Below, piece by piece: positions 10,460 through 22,352 of a DNA stretch of 64,000 nucleotides. Below the pieces are notes generated by a model. It worked only from the letters and a program-made list of their open reading frames with translations, was not told the origin of the DNA and searched no databases. How positions within the stretch are numbered: position 1 is the stretch's first letter; every line of letters begins with the position of its first letter. Source of the stretch: Micractinium sp. NFX-FRZ (lineage: Eukaryota; Chlorophyta; Trebouxiophyceae; Chlorellales; Chlorellaceae); the NCBI GenBank assembly GCA_029339195.1, contig JAPTJF010000268.1:21151-85150 (forward strand), read 5' to 3'. A program made the translations under genes and the position numbers.

Positions 10460-11709
10460 ATGCGCTCTTCCGCCCTGCTTGCCCTGCTCCTGGCGGTCGC
10501 GGCGGCGGCAAACGGCGCACAGGGCGCTCCGCTCCCGACTGCCGGCGCGCAGCCTCAGCCTGAAGGCAGTGGCACCCAGGTGGGCTTGTAAGCAGGCTGC
10601 ACGCGCCATGATGCCTTTGTTTGGCCTGCATTTGCTGCCCCAGCCCCGCACTCCTACCCCATTGACCCTGCATGCCGCCGGCCGGCGCCACCTGGCCCAC
10701 AGGACGCAGCGCTGAAGCAGCTGTGGCAGGCATGGAAGCAGGAGCACTACACCCAGGAAATCGAGCAGGACCCCAGAGAAGGGGCCATGTCCACACGCGC
10801 GATCCTGCCGGGGGCTGGCACCCCCCAGCTGCGGCCAGGCGCCCCGGTGTGCAGCGCCGCCGCCACTGCTGTCGAGGTGCGTGCGCCGTTGGCCATGTGG
10901 CGGAGTGGTGCATGTTCAGGGAGGGATGGGGGAAGTGTGGGTGCAGACTGGATGGAGCAGCAGCACGGGAGGTCAGGAGGCTCTGGAGGCTGCACAAGCA
11001 CTGGGGCTGCAAACCGGCTGAACAACACATCAGTGCGCACGTCGACTACCGCTTTTCGCTGACCCCTTAGCCACTGCCGCCCTGGGCCGCACACCAACCT
11101 TGCAGGAGGCCATGCGCTACCGCATTTTTGCTGCCAACGTGGCCAGGAGGGCTGCCAACCTGTCAGACGTCCTGCTGGGCACCACGCAAGCCGAGTACGA
11201 GGCAGCGGTTGGAGCGCTGCCGCCGTGCCTGCCCGTCGGCGCGGGCGCAGGGGCAAGCCCGCTGCAGCGGAATGCCACACAGCAGGCGCAGCCTGAGGAG
11301 GGGTGCATTGTAGACAGAGACACGGTGAGTGGGGGAGGGGGGAGGGAACCGGAGCACCTGACGTGCTGGAGAGGGTGCTAGGGCGGCACCGCCTCCTGCT
11401 GCGCTCTGCCCTCCGCCCCTTGCCCTGGCCGTTACTGTGCCACCCGCCCTGCTCCCCTGACCACTTTGGCAGGCCATGGAGTTGGCGATCCAGCGGCTGT
11501 GGGTCCCCTGGAAGGTCAAGTATTCGAAGCAGTACAAGACGCCTCTGGAGGACGCCAGGCGGTACGACGCCAACTTCCGGCGGGTGGTGTACCGCCTCGC
11601 CTGCACCTCCCGCGACTCCCTCTGGTCCATACTGCTGTCAGCCAACATCTCTCGGGCCTGGCAGTACGTGGGGCGCTGCGCAGCAAACGACCCAACAGAG
11701 CCCTGCTGA
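10460..11709 (+). CDS. Secreted protein with two I29-like (cathepsin propeptide inhibitor) segments, no protease domain
   Basis: Four exons give 249 residues: 10460-10579, 10703-10876, 11106-11324, 11473-11709, all phase 0. It begins with a clear signal peptide (MRSSALLALLLAVAAAANG). The mature part contains two stretches resembling the inhibitory propeptide of papain-family proteases. The first is LKQLWQAWKQEHY, then after a ~40-residue insert EEAMRYRIFAANVARRAAN. The second is IQRLWVPWKVKYSKQYKTP, then LEDARRYDANFRRVV. Both keep the W-x2-W-K start and an ERFNIN-like helix (loosely spaced in the second copy). No catalytic Cys/His/Asn domain follows, and the protein stops at NDPTEPC. Stand-alone I29 proteins in other organisms act as cysteine-protease inhibitors; that role here is inference. 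Confidence 0.6.
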
Positions 11710-12217
11710 CAACAGCCTGTGCTGCTGACTGATGCAGTTTTTGTCAACTTTCTGACAATGACCCGACCCCTGGCTGCACTCACAAGCCGCTCGTCGGCCG
11801 GCTGGTGCCATGGCTTGGCACGCCTGCCAGGGCTTCCCCACAACACGCACCGATGCACTTGCTCGCAACACCTCTGCTTGCACTGATTGACGGACTCGGC
11901 TGCCGGCGACAGTGACTAAACACTCCGCACTGCTGCACCCCCTCTGTCTGCATTCAGTGGCGTGATGCATGACCCTGCATATCGCTCACTGCACTCATGT
12001 TTCCTTCATTGCACGCCCACTTCTGCGTTATTAGCATCCTGCCTGCGCTGCCTGGGCCTCTGCGCCCCCTTGGCAAGCCCCGGCGGCGGTACTGCTTTGT
12101 CCCACAGGCCGCCCTCCCTTCGAACTATTCCCTCCACACACCTTTCTTGCACATCCCTTGTTTGTTATTGCTGGGGTGAACGATAGTAATTAATGTCTTC
12201 TGAAACGATTGGCATTT

Positions 12218-12222
12218 TGTAA
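12218..12222 (+). terminator. TGTAA poly(A) signal of the I29-like gene
   Basis: TGTAA about 510 nt past the stop codon, just before the 3' end of the convergent rimO gene. Position is compatible, but the UTR would be long. Confidence 0.45.
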
Positions 12223-12430
12223 TTATGGGCACATTAAAGCCATGGCGTGCAGGAACGCAGCGCCGGGCTCTGATGAGGCGACTCCCAACAGTCTGGACCA
12301 CCGTAGCTGCCTGCACCGCTGCCATTGGCTGCGATTCTGCTTTGGCTGCCAGTCGCCGTTTGCCTGGTTGCTGCCCCCCTGCTTGCACAGAACGCCGCTG
12401 GCCCCGCCCACCCTCGCTGCATGCCCTGCC

Positions 12431-15400
12431 TCACGCCACGGGCGTCGCCTCCAGGTCGAACAGCGAGGTGCCCAGCACGCGGCAGCGCCGCAGCTGGCCC
12501 ACCTCCAGGGGGGGCAGGCCGGAGCCCTCCTCCGGCGCCAGCAGGAAGACGATGGGGTCAATGTCGGGTGCGTCCCACTGGGTGCGCCCGTAGATCTCCC
12601 CGTCCTCGGTGAACCCGTCCACAAGGACGTCCAGCTGCAGGGGGGAGGAAAGAAACATGCGAATTGCAGGGAGAAGATTAAAGACTGTCCGGTGGTCCTC
12701 AGGTGTGTGCGCAGATTCATGACCGGCTAGCTGCCTGTTCATTTGGCCGGTTGCAGGGGGAGGGAGGCGAGAGCCGCGCGGGGCAATGGGGTGGGCAAGA
12801 GGAGCCGGGTAAAGCAAGCGGGGCAGCGGAGGAGCAGCAAGGAGCGCAGGCAGCGAGGCCGTCAGTGCAGCACCACCGCCAAGGCGCAGGGGGAGCTGCA
12901 CTGCCCCTGCCCTGCCCACCCACCTCCTCTCCCACGTGCGTCTTGGCCCACTCCTCGCCCACGCGCTGCTGCAGCGATATGAGCTCGTCCCGCCGCGCCT
13001 CCCGCACCTCTGGGTCCACCTGCAGGGGCAGCCAGAGCAATGGTTGTGAAGGGCGGATGCATGATGTAATCAGAATCTGATGGAGCGATGGCGCCGCCAC
13101 TCTGTCATTAACCCTGCATGCTTGCCGGGGCAGTGGCATCCAGCTGATTTTCATCAGGCAGAGCACACACACACACACGGCGCAATGACGTGCTGGTGAC
13201 AGTGCCAGGTGAACGCGCGGCCGCGGCCTGGTGGCTGGCAATTGCAAGCACACGCTCCCCGCCGCCGCTGCCAGCCCCGTCCGCCTCTGCCGGCATTTTG
13301 CCCGTGCTGGGCGGCTGGCACACACGCCACATAGCTAATCTAGCACCTTTGCTGCAGCTGCTGTACCGTCCGCCTCGCTGTGCTGCAAGCAACCTCCCTG
13401 CTGGCCTGGTACCCCTGCCTCGCTTCTCCCTCCTAACCCCTCCCCCCAGGGCTCACCTGCTCTGTCAGCTCTGCCGCGGGCGTCCCATCCTCCTCGCTGT
13501 ACTGGAAGCAGCCCATGCGCTCAAAGCGGAAGGTGGAGCAGAAGTCCACGAGCTCGCGGTGCTCGGCCTCAGACTCGCCTGCAAACAAGGAAAGACAGCA
13601 GGGGAGCAGGGGGGAAAGAGGTGGGCAGGCAGGATGACGGGGCGCACCCCAGCGGGGGGCTGGGAGGAAGGTGGGCGGGGGCACGCAGGGGAACGGGGCG
13701 CACCGCAGCAGGGGCGTTGTGGGGCCGGATCCGACAGTCCCTGCTTCACATGCATGCAAACCTTCCCCTCCCAGCCCCGCCCCACCCCACCTGGGATGCC
13801 GCAGATGAAGGTGGTGCGCAGCGTGAACGCACCTGCATTCGAACCTGCCCAATCTGCCCTGCCAACCCTGCACTTTCTCCCCGTTCCACCCCGACCACCG
13901 GCCCAAACATGCAAGCCACCCGCCCACACATGGGGGGCACAGCGCCAGCCCCCAGGATGCGCCCCTTCCATTCATCACCGCCCCACCCAGCCCCCTGCAA
14001 TCTGCTGCAGCTCCCCCTTTAATCGGGCGCCACCCCACCATATGCACCTGGGAAGCCGCTAATAAAGGTCGTGCGCAGCGCCAGGCCGGGGATGCGCTCC
14101 CGCAGCTTGTGCAGCAGGGTGAGCGTGTGCGCCTGCGGCGGCCGGTTCATGCCCAGCAGCGTCAGGTTGGCGATGTGCTGCAGCGGGATGTCAATGTACT
14201 TGCACACCTGGAGGGGCAGGGGGGGCATTCCGAGCTTGCAGTCAAGTTAGACCCTCAGATACGCCGGTGGACTACAGCGGGATGGGCATAAGACACCTGG
14301 GAGGTGTGCGGACGCAACTGCCCAGGCAGGGCTGCCCCTGTGCTCCTATCCAACCTCTGTTGCAGCTCCCCTTTGTAGCCCGCCCATTCTCAAGGCGCAA
14401 CGTGCGTCACCCCCCACTTGTTCTGCGCCCGGCCCGCATACGAGTGATGGCACCCACCTTTGGGTTGTTGGCAATCTCGTCAATGAGGTCCTCGCTGAAG
14501 TAGCTGGGGTAGCAGTCTGCATGTGGGAGGAGAGGGGCGGGGCGGCAGGAGCGGCAGGGTGGGAGGCGGGGGCAGACGTGAGCGAGCGGCCAGAGGTCGC
14601 CAATGCTGAGCCAATCACTGCACTGCGTGTTTCTGCACGCTATCTGCTGCGCTAAGGCAGTGCACTGCCAGCCCCTGCTCCTCTGCTGCCTGCCCCCTGC
14701 TGTCCGCCGCGTCCTGCATAGGCCCCGTCAGCCATGCACAGAGCAGGCGGACCGGAACAGCCCTCACCACCGTCCCCCCATCCAGCACCCGCACACTCAC
14801 AGAGCAGGCGGACCCGGAACAGCCCTCACTGCCCATCCCAGCCCGGACCCCTCACTCACAGAGCAGGCGGATCCAGCGCAGCCCCTCCAGCTTGCCCAGC
14901 TCCTGCAGCAGCTGTGCCAGCCCCTTGCCGTCGCGCCGATCCATGCCATACCTACACGAGGAGAGGAGAGCAGAGGACAGGGTAATGTGCCAGGCGGGCA
15001 TGGGTGGCTGGGCTAGGGGGCAAGCAGGTAGAGAGCACCCCACCACTGATGCCCACCGCTCCGACACGGCGTCTTCCCTTCCTCCAATCACTCACTGGTT
15101 GGTGTCCTCAGCAATGAGGTTGAGCTCCACCACGCCGCTGTCCACCAGGTGCCGAGCCTCCTCCAGCACGCTGGCCCACGGCTTGCTGCGGAACTTGCCC
15201 CTGCGGACGAGCGGGGCGGGTGCGGCAGGGGAGCAAGGTGGGCGGAAAGGGGCATGTCAGGGGCACGTCAGGTGCGGTGTGTCGTGTGTAATTTGTTGCG
15301 ACACAGAGGGGGCACGGCCCGGGAAGCCACGAGGAGGTTCTGGGCGTAGGTAGCAGGCGGCGGCGGCAGGAGGACGCCAGCCTGGCGGCAGTGGTTCTCC

Positions 15401-18400
15401 TCCAAGTCCCGAGGCCTAGACGCAGGGAGACTGCGTACTGTTACCCTTCGCTACTTTCAAGCGCCTGATCAGTGTGTGAAGCGGCATCTGTCGGCTTTTG
15501 AAGGCGCATCACAGGCGGCCCGAAACAGGCGCTTGCAGCGAGCCAGTAACAATGTGGAGCTGGCTGCGTGGAGGGGGCGGCGAGGCCAGCGAGCCACCGG
15601 CTGTCACGCCGCAAGGCCAGCAAGTGAGAGCGGGGCCGCGGGGCTGTGCTAGCGCTGCTGTTATCGTACATGGTAACCGTCAGGGATAATAATCGATATC
15701 AGGAAACGGGCAAGGAGGGCCAGCGGGAGTGCTTGCCACAGCCACCCGCCTGCTGCCGCCGCCGCCGCCGCCGCCGCCGCGGACAACGCAACACGCGCGC
15801 CCCCTCCCCCTCGTGCAGGCAGCCACCTCGCTCTTCCGCTATCTGGCGGGCCGCACTGGCGGGCAGTGGGAGGAGGTGGCCACAAATGCATCACCAAACT
15901 TGTACAATGCGCACGAGGACAGCAACTCAAAGGCGGCAGAGTGGCGCCTGGAGGTGGACGGCGCGCAGGTCTGTACTGGGTGCTGCCACACAGTTGATGG
16001 CCGCGCTGCCGCCCGCTGCTGTGCACGTGTGGGATGGCGCGCACTCACAGAGGTGGCCCAGCTGCGTGCGTGGAGCAGGGCAGCATTGGTCCTCGTACCC
16101 CATGCGCGAGCGGCGGCAGCGGCGGCCCGACCTCAACCGCCGCCAACCGCCGCCCCCGCCTGCCTCCTAAGCACGCCGCTAAACACTGCATTTTCTTGTT
16201 GCTCACTCCCACGCCCGCCAACACAGGACCCCATTGATGCGCTAGTGGATGACACATTTAGCTTTGAGGCTCGGGAGCTGCGGGTGACCTTTTTGTCGGG
16301 CGACGACGTCTGGGCTCTCAAGTTTGGCAGCGCCGGCGGCTTTGAGCGCTTCCTACAGCGCTACAACAAGGCGCTGTTTGAGAACCAGTACAAGACGGAG
16401 CACACGGACGCGGCGGCAACCAAGGTGCGCAGCGCAGCACTGAAGGCGCGGAGGTTGGGGCGCAGGTAGCGTCGGGTAGAGCTTGCAAAGGGGGGCAGGT
16501 CCCTGCCAGGTGAGGAGTAGAGGTGGGGCAGCGCCGCTGCTGCATGTGCCGTTTAGGCAGTCACAGAGTGGCAGGCCAGCATGCTAATGTTGCCTCGTAT
16601 TCCCAGGCCCTCGTGCTTTGCTCACCCCGTGCAATCCCTTTTCATGTGCAGCTGTTTGGCGACTTCGCGCACAACCTGAACGCTGTGGAGGACGACGAGT
16701 CGCGGAAGCACTGGGTGGAGGACATGGAGATCGATAAGCCCGACCCCCGGGTGGGTGCTGCTCCTTCTTTCCGTGTTCCTTGGCTGTTCAGAGGCTGGGG
16801 CAGGGCGTGCCAGAGCGGCAGGGGTGCTGCCAATGCAGGCGGCAGGCGCTGTGCGGAGGCTTTGAAACTTTGCATGCCACCCACAGCATCCTCTACTGAC
16901 GCTCACTCCCTCGTGAGGGGCCCCCCCTCACCTCCCTTGACCACCCCGCAGGAGATGAAGACGCCCACCAAGGACCGGGTGGTGAGCGAGAAGATGTCGC
17001 CCATCCACGGCGTGGTGATGGGGGCCACGCAGCGCTCCTACCTCATGCGCGACAACCAGGCGAGGCCCTCGGGGTGGTGTGGGGTTTTGGGGGGCGGACA
17101 GGGGGCATGCTGGTGGGCAGCATCCGTGACCACCCACCTGCTGCTGTGGTGCCCATGCGCCCCCGCCCCTATTCCCCGCACCTCTTCCCCCTGTGCCTTA
17201 CACTCCCGCCCCCACCACACACGCTTCCCCCCGCCCGCAGATCGACGTGCTGAGCAACGTGCAGGGCGGCGTGGAGGACACGGGCCTCAGCTTCAAGCTG
17301 ACGCCGCCCCCCAAGGCGTCGGGGCTGGGCGCCGGCAACAAGACGCCCACGCTCACGCCCCCCAAGGCGCTGCTCATGCACCAGGAGCGCCAGCTCAACA
17401 TGATCAGCCCCCTGGATGGCGCCGCGCTGTGGCACGCCGACATTGAGACGGGCAAGGTCATCAGCGAGTGGAAGTTCCAAAAGGACGGGGTGGATGTGGC
17501 GATGAAGGACATTGCCGGCGAGAACAAGGCGTCGCAGGTGCGCAGGGCCAAGGGCTAGCGTGCGTGTCGTTGGTATGAGAGATGCGGCGGCTGTGCATGG
17601 GCTGCGCACTGGCTTGGGGCTGACAGGACATGGCTGGCTGGGGCTGGCCACTGACTTCTCACTCTCAACTCTGCCCCTGCTCCTCAGCTGTTCACGTGCC
17701 TGCCCCTGTCCTTGCCCGCGCGCAGACCCAGGACAGCAGCGTGTTCCTGGGGCTGGACACCAACCGCCTGGCAAAGTGGGACATGCGCGACCCGCACGGC
17801 CTCGTCTCCCAGGCCGCCTCCCCCATTGTCAGCTATGCTGGCGGCAAGGACTATGCACGCGGCACCAAGTTCAGGTGCGCGGGTTCAGTGGGGCAGGGTG
17901 CAGGAAACAGGACTGGAGTGGGGGGAGGAAGGGTAGCTGCTCAAGGCTGCACCGGTGCAGCGCATGAAGGGAGGAGGCGGGCCCAAGAGGTAGGTGGGCC
18001 AGAGCACTACAGTGTTTGCTTTTTCTGTAACCCTTGTGTTTTTCTCCTCCTCCCCTGCCCCCCCGCACTGCAGCTGCATGGCGACCAGCGGTGACGGCTA
18101 TGTGGTGGTGGGCGCAGACGACGGCAAGGTAAGCGCCGGAACAGGGTTGAAAAGCACGTCTGCTGCGCTGCTATTGCTGCCTGCTGCTATTCCTTACCTC
18201 CTTTGCTGTGTGGATTCGTGTGCCTGCTGCCTGCCGCCTCTGCCCAAACCTCTCCCCAACACATTTACAAACCCCGCTGCACCCCCTTCTGCAGGTGCGG
18301 CTGTACAGCGAGAAGACGCTGACCCAGGCCAAGACCTCCATCCCCGGCATGGGGCTGCCCATCACAAATGTGGACGTCACATACGACGGTGTGCATGCTG

Positions 18401-21336
18401 CGCCATGCTCTGCACTTCGCTCTGCACTGTGCTGTGCTGCCGGCAGAGGCATCAGCAGAATGCACACCACCACCAGCATCTGTGTTCGACATTCTAGCAA
18501 AGCTTCAGCAAGCGCTGTGCACGGCACCTGCCCCTCACAACCGCCTCCCTTCTCACTCCCCCTCCTGCTTCTCACCTGCCCTGTGCTGCCTGCAGGCAAG
18601 TGGGTGCTGGCCACCACACGCAACTACCTGATGGTGATCAAGACGACATACAAGGACCCCAAGAGCGGCAAGGAGCTGTGCGGGTTCACGTCGCGCATGG
18701 GCGCCAACGCCCCCGCGCCCCGCCTGCTGCGCCTCAAGACTGGTGCGTGCGCGTGCGGCGTTGCGGCGGCGCAGGCGCGGGCAGGGGCTGGCAGCTCGCG
18801 GAGCACGGCAGCTGTTGCGGCAGAGCAGCGGGTGGATGGTTAGGGGCCAGTGGGATCACAGCAAGCTCAGCTGCCGCTGCACTGGCCTGCACCATGCTTG
18901 TCTCCATTTTCAACCACCCAACTCCCCCCCCCTACCTGGCCCCTGTCCCGCTCCTCCTGCCCCGCGTGCAGAGGACTCCAAGGTGACCCAGGGCAAGCCC
19001 CTGGAGAAGGGCCACTTCACGTGGATCACCGAGAAGGGGCGGCAGGAGCGCTGGATCGTGGCCTCATGCGGCAACTACACCGTGCTGTGGAACTTCAGGC
19101 AAGGCCTGGCTGGCCGCTGGGGCAGGCTGGTTGGGGCTTCTAGGGCAGCCTTGTGTGCAGCATAGGGCAGTGGAGGCATTGCAGCGCAGCAGGCTGAAGC
19201 CGCTCAAGCCCGGCCCTTTCCCCCGCTGCTTCCCCTATACAACGCGGCCTCCCTCCCCGGCCCCACCCTGCCGCTGCTTCCCCCGATGATGCAGGTCTGT
19301 GAAGGTGGCTGAGCCTGAGGTGGTGTCGTACGGCGGCCTGACGACCGTGACCAAGTACCACCTGGTGAAGAAGAACGAGAGCGTGGTGGACTCGGGTGGG
19401 TGGGGGTGGGAGGGAGCAGGCAGTTTGGGGTGCAGATGGTCCAGCCGGGGTCGCGGCGGCAGGGAGGAGAGCGCCCAACCGGGATCGGGTGGTGCGACGA
19501 CAGCAGGCCACCAGGCAGCGTAGTGCAGGTCTGGCGGAAGCGGTGCACAACGCCGTGCGCCCTCCCTGCCCCACACCCCCCTCATGCCCGCACCCCGCAA
19601 AACCCCACCATTGCCGATGCGCAGTCTTCGTGCACAGCAAAGGTGGTCACACCGCTTCTCACTGTGCCTCCCTGCCTCCCCTTGTATACCACCACGTGCA
19701 GTGTTCATGCACGACAACTTCCGCCGCCACGGCGCCGACGACATGGTGGTTGTCACCAAGACGCACGTGTACGCGGTGGGGGAGGAGGACTCGGAGGACG
19801 AGTGAGGGGCTCTCCCACTCATGGCCCCACCCACCCACTGCCCCTCCCGGAGGAGGGTAGAGTCGGGGAGCCGGGGAGCGCGGGCGCGGCAGCAGCAAGA
19901 GAGAGAGAGAGCAACAGAGAGTTCTTCTAGCGTGGCAGAGAGAGCGCGGCAGCCTCCAGGGCTGGCGGGCAGTGGTGCATGCTTTGCTTGCTGTCCTTGC
20001 CGGGTATGCAAGCAGGCGGCAGCTTTCATTCACTTGTATCGCTCAAGATGCGGCAGCACCGGACTCATGTAAACGCTTTCATTTCTTGGGCGCTCAGAGC
20101 CCGGACAGGACTGCAAGAGCCTGCTCTTGCCAGAGGGCTGGCCTTCGTTCTTAGAAACTCAGCCCCTGGTAGTTGAGATGCAAGGTGCACCCGCTCACCC
20201 TGTCCCGCCCTGCCCTCGCACCTGAAACCTGGGATGGCACAGAACGTGCAGGCGTGGCTGCAGCCCTCGGCGACGCGCAGGTAGGCGGTGTGCCGCGGCG
20301 TCAGCCGGTGACGGTCCCACTCAGGCCGGAACGCCACCGTGGCGTCGCCCACCTGTGGCCCCGGACCAAGGGGTGAGGGGGTGGGATGGTGGGTGTCAGG
20401 AGGGGAATTGGTGGGCAACCGTGAGGGGTGCTAGGGTGTGAGGCAGCAGGGGCCAGCACCAGCACACACAGCGCTGCACAGCGCATCCTTGCCCACAACG
20501 TAGCTGTGCCAGCAGCTCAACACTTCCCCTGCTCATTTTACAAATATACAAAAACAAAACGAAGCAGCACGCCAGTGCCTCACCTGCACCCGTGAGCGCT
20601 GCTGGTACTCATCCATGTCAATGTCGGGGGGCGCATCCAGGATGGTGCGCAGGGAGGCGCTCAGCCCGCCGTACTTCTCAAAACTACGTCACCACGGGCA
20701 GGCAGGCGGGCAGGAAGGCAGGGGAAAGGGGCGCACAGGCGGTGAGGCGAGGCATCGGCGGATGGGGCGGGTGGCTGGGTGGGCCACGTGGCGTGCGCTG
20801 AGGTGGCGTGATGTGCAGGGTGGGGGACCCTCAGAGGTGGTGGGGGCGCAGCATGTTGGGCTGGACAGTACAGACCAACTGCAGCCGATGACACAGGCAT
20901 GCTGCTGGCTCTGCTGTCGCCCCGCGATGCTGCAGCATGCACGCTACGCTGCTGCACACGGACCGCACCGCCCTGCTAGCACCAGCACCCCACCACTCCC
21001 CAGACACGATCGCCCTGGCCGCGCCCGCCCACCCCTCCCCGCCCGTCTCCCCCATCCTGCTTGCCCCACCCCAGGCAGGCAGCTTTGGGTCACATGCAAC
21101 AGCTTCAGCCTCACCCAATCACTAGGTCGGCTTCCGGCAGCTGCGCCGCCAGCTCCTCGCTGTACCGCTGCGCCAAGCACCCCGTCACCACCACCTTGCG
21201 CACGCGCCCCGCCTCTTTCATGCGCGCAGCCTCAATGATGGTCTGCAGGGCGGGGGGAAAAAGCATTATATTACTGAGGTGCGGGACTCAAGCTAGGGTG
21301 GAGCGGGGCCCTGCCTTTGCCCAAGCGGCGACGGCT

Positions 21337-21368
<32 letters not shown>

Positions 21369-22352
21369 CAAGGCCGCCGCTGCCGCTGCCCAGGCTGCCG
21401 CAGCTCACTGCCGTGCACCCGCCGTCCCGCCCTGCACAGCCACACCTGCCCGCCAGCTGCCTACCCCACGCAGGCAGGCACATATGCACGCCCACAAGCT
21501 GGTCCTGTCCCTGGCCCCCCACCTCGATGGACTCGTCCTTGGCATCCTCCACAAACCCGCAGGTGTTGACCACAATGGCGTCCGCCTGGCGGGCAGGGGC
21601 AGAGTGGCAGGAGTTGGCGGAACAAACACAGGCAGGACATGCAACGGGTGCCTTTTTGGCATGTGTGGTGTTGTGCGCAACAGCCAGCAGGCTTTGCACT
21701 GACAGGAGCAGCAGAGGAGAGTAAAGGAGACGGTGCCAGCATTGCATGTGCTGCATGTGCTGGCCAGCATCAGCAGCTGCGCCATGCCGCTGTTCATGCA
21801 TGTACTGCCGGCGGAACACAGCAGCAAGGCAGCCGCCCCGCCCTGCTGCACATGGCCTGCCCTCCTCGCCCCGCTCCCCCGCCTTGACGCCACCCGAACC
21901 TCACCTCCTCGTGCGCGTCTGTGATCTCGAATCCCGAGCGGAACAGGTCTCCCAGCAGCACCTCGCCATCCACCGTGTTCTTGGGGCACCCCAGGCTGCA
22001 CGCGTGCACAGGTGGCAGGCAGGACAGGCGTGAAACAATGCATGTGCGCAGGTGGCTGCCAGCACCTGCTGGCGCCGGCAGGTGCAGCCGGGCAGTGCTG
22101 GAGCAGATGCAGGCATTTCACAGCTCACCGACAGCGTGGCCGCTGCATGCCGCTGCCTGCCGCCGCTGCCGCCGCCGGCCTCCCAGCACCAGCCTACCTG
22201 ACCATCGACACTCGCAGCGGCTTGTGCTGCTCGGCTTCCGTCGCCTCAGGGGCGCTGGAGCTGGCCGCAGCCCTTGCTGTGAGTGCCCGGTTGGGGCGCC
22301 GGTGGGCACCCACCACTGCCGGCCGGCTTGCTGCCGCGCTAATTGTCTGCAT
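12431..22352 (-). CDS. rimO: RimO/MiaB-family methylthiotransferase, plastid-targeted; host of a nested gene
   Basis: Radical-SAM methylthiotransferase; bacterial RimO modifies ribosomal protein S12, so a plastid-ribosome role is inferred. Thirteen exons give 501 residues: 22352-22198, 21995-21905, 21585-21523, 21242-21115, 20683-20584, 20352-20222, 15200-15096, 14951-14860, 14516-14458, 14207-14048, 13578-13457, 13019-12924, 12634-12431. Residues ~1-45 look like a transit peptide. The UPF0004 domain keeps its three cluster Cys (SLGCPKN C55, NTCGF C91, TGC C125). The radical-SAM loop [10 protein letters not shown] gives C210, C214, C217. A TRAM-like C-terminus follows. Intron 6 is 5,021 bp (20221-15201), and its flanking exons join in phase (CCAGGTTTCAG + GGGCAAG, reading PGFRGK) while enclosing the VID27 gene on the other strand. 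Introns 8 and 10 contain exon-edge duplicates. Confidence 0.93.
13791..13832 (-). other. 42-nt cassette-like duplicate of rimO exon-10 end
   Basis: Within rimO intron 10 a segment reads [14 protein letters not shown], against [12 protein letters not shown] at the end of exon 10. On minus it is bounded by a good acceptor (ATGCAG|GT) and a good donor (CCCAG|GTGGGG). It is exactly 42 nt, enters and leaves in phase 1, and has no stop, so inclusion would insert 14 residues in frame. It may be a decayed tandem copy or a real alternative exon. Confidence 0.6.
14739..14890 (-). repeat. Tandem copies of rimO exon-8 donor edge
   Basis: The donor end of exon 8, seen on plus as GAGCAGGCGG plus flank, recurs at 14741, 14802 and 14861 (unit ~60 bp). 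Each copy is next to a GTGAG-type donor on minus. The 14861 copy is the real exon end; the others lie in the intron. Confidence 0.8.
15552..19805 (+). CDS. VID27-like / CYPRO4-type WD40 protein, nested in rimO intron 6
   Basis: Homologue of yeast Vid27 (vacuolar import and degradation) and plant CYPRO4; molecular function poorly defined. Thirteen exons give 566 residues: 15552-15623, 15819-15968, 16227-16424, 16652-16750, 16952-17059, 17241-17537, 17726-17874, 18074-18128, 18295-18388, 18596-18742, 18972-19098, 19295-19395, 19702-19805. The N-terminal part has [10 protein letters not shown] and [14 protein letters not shown], as in Vid27 proteins. The C-terminal half is the VID27 beta-propeller ([54 protein letters not shown]). 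It ends in an acidic tail (EEDSEDE). Two introns use GC donors (17060, 19099). The whole transcription unit, with a TGTAA at 20068, fits inside the rimO intron on the opposite strand. Confidence 0.93.
20068..20072 (+). terminator. TGTAA poly(A) signal of the VID27-like gene
   Basis: TGTAA about 260 nt past the stop and about 150 bp short of rimO exon 6, so the nested transcript can end before reaching host coding sequence. Confidence 0.65.
21337..21369. repeat. (GGCT)n microsatellite
   Basis: About eight GGCT units in rimO intron 3, on the plus strand. Confidence 0.9.

Noticed and set aside
13836..13850. GGTTCGAATGC on minus, like a tRNA B box
   Set aside because: No A box, anticodon stem or acceptor stem can be paired around it; it lies in rimO intron 10.
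21920..21940. ATTCGAGATC on minus, tRNA-like arm
   Set aside because: Part of coding exon 2 of rimO (SGFEI).
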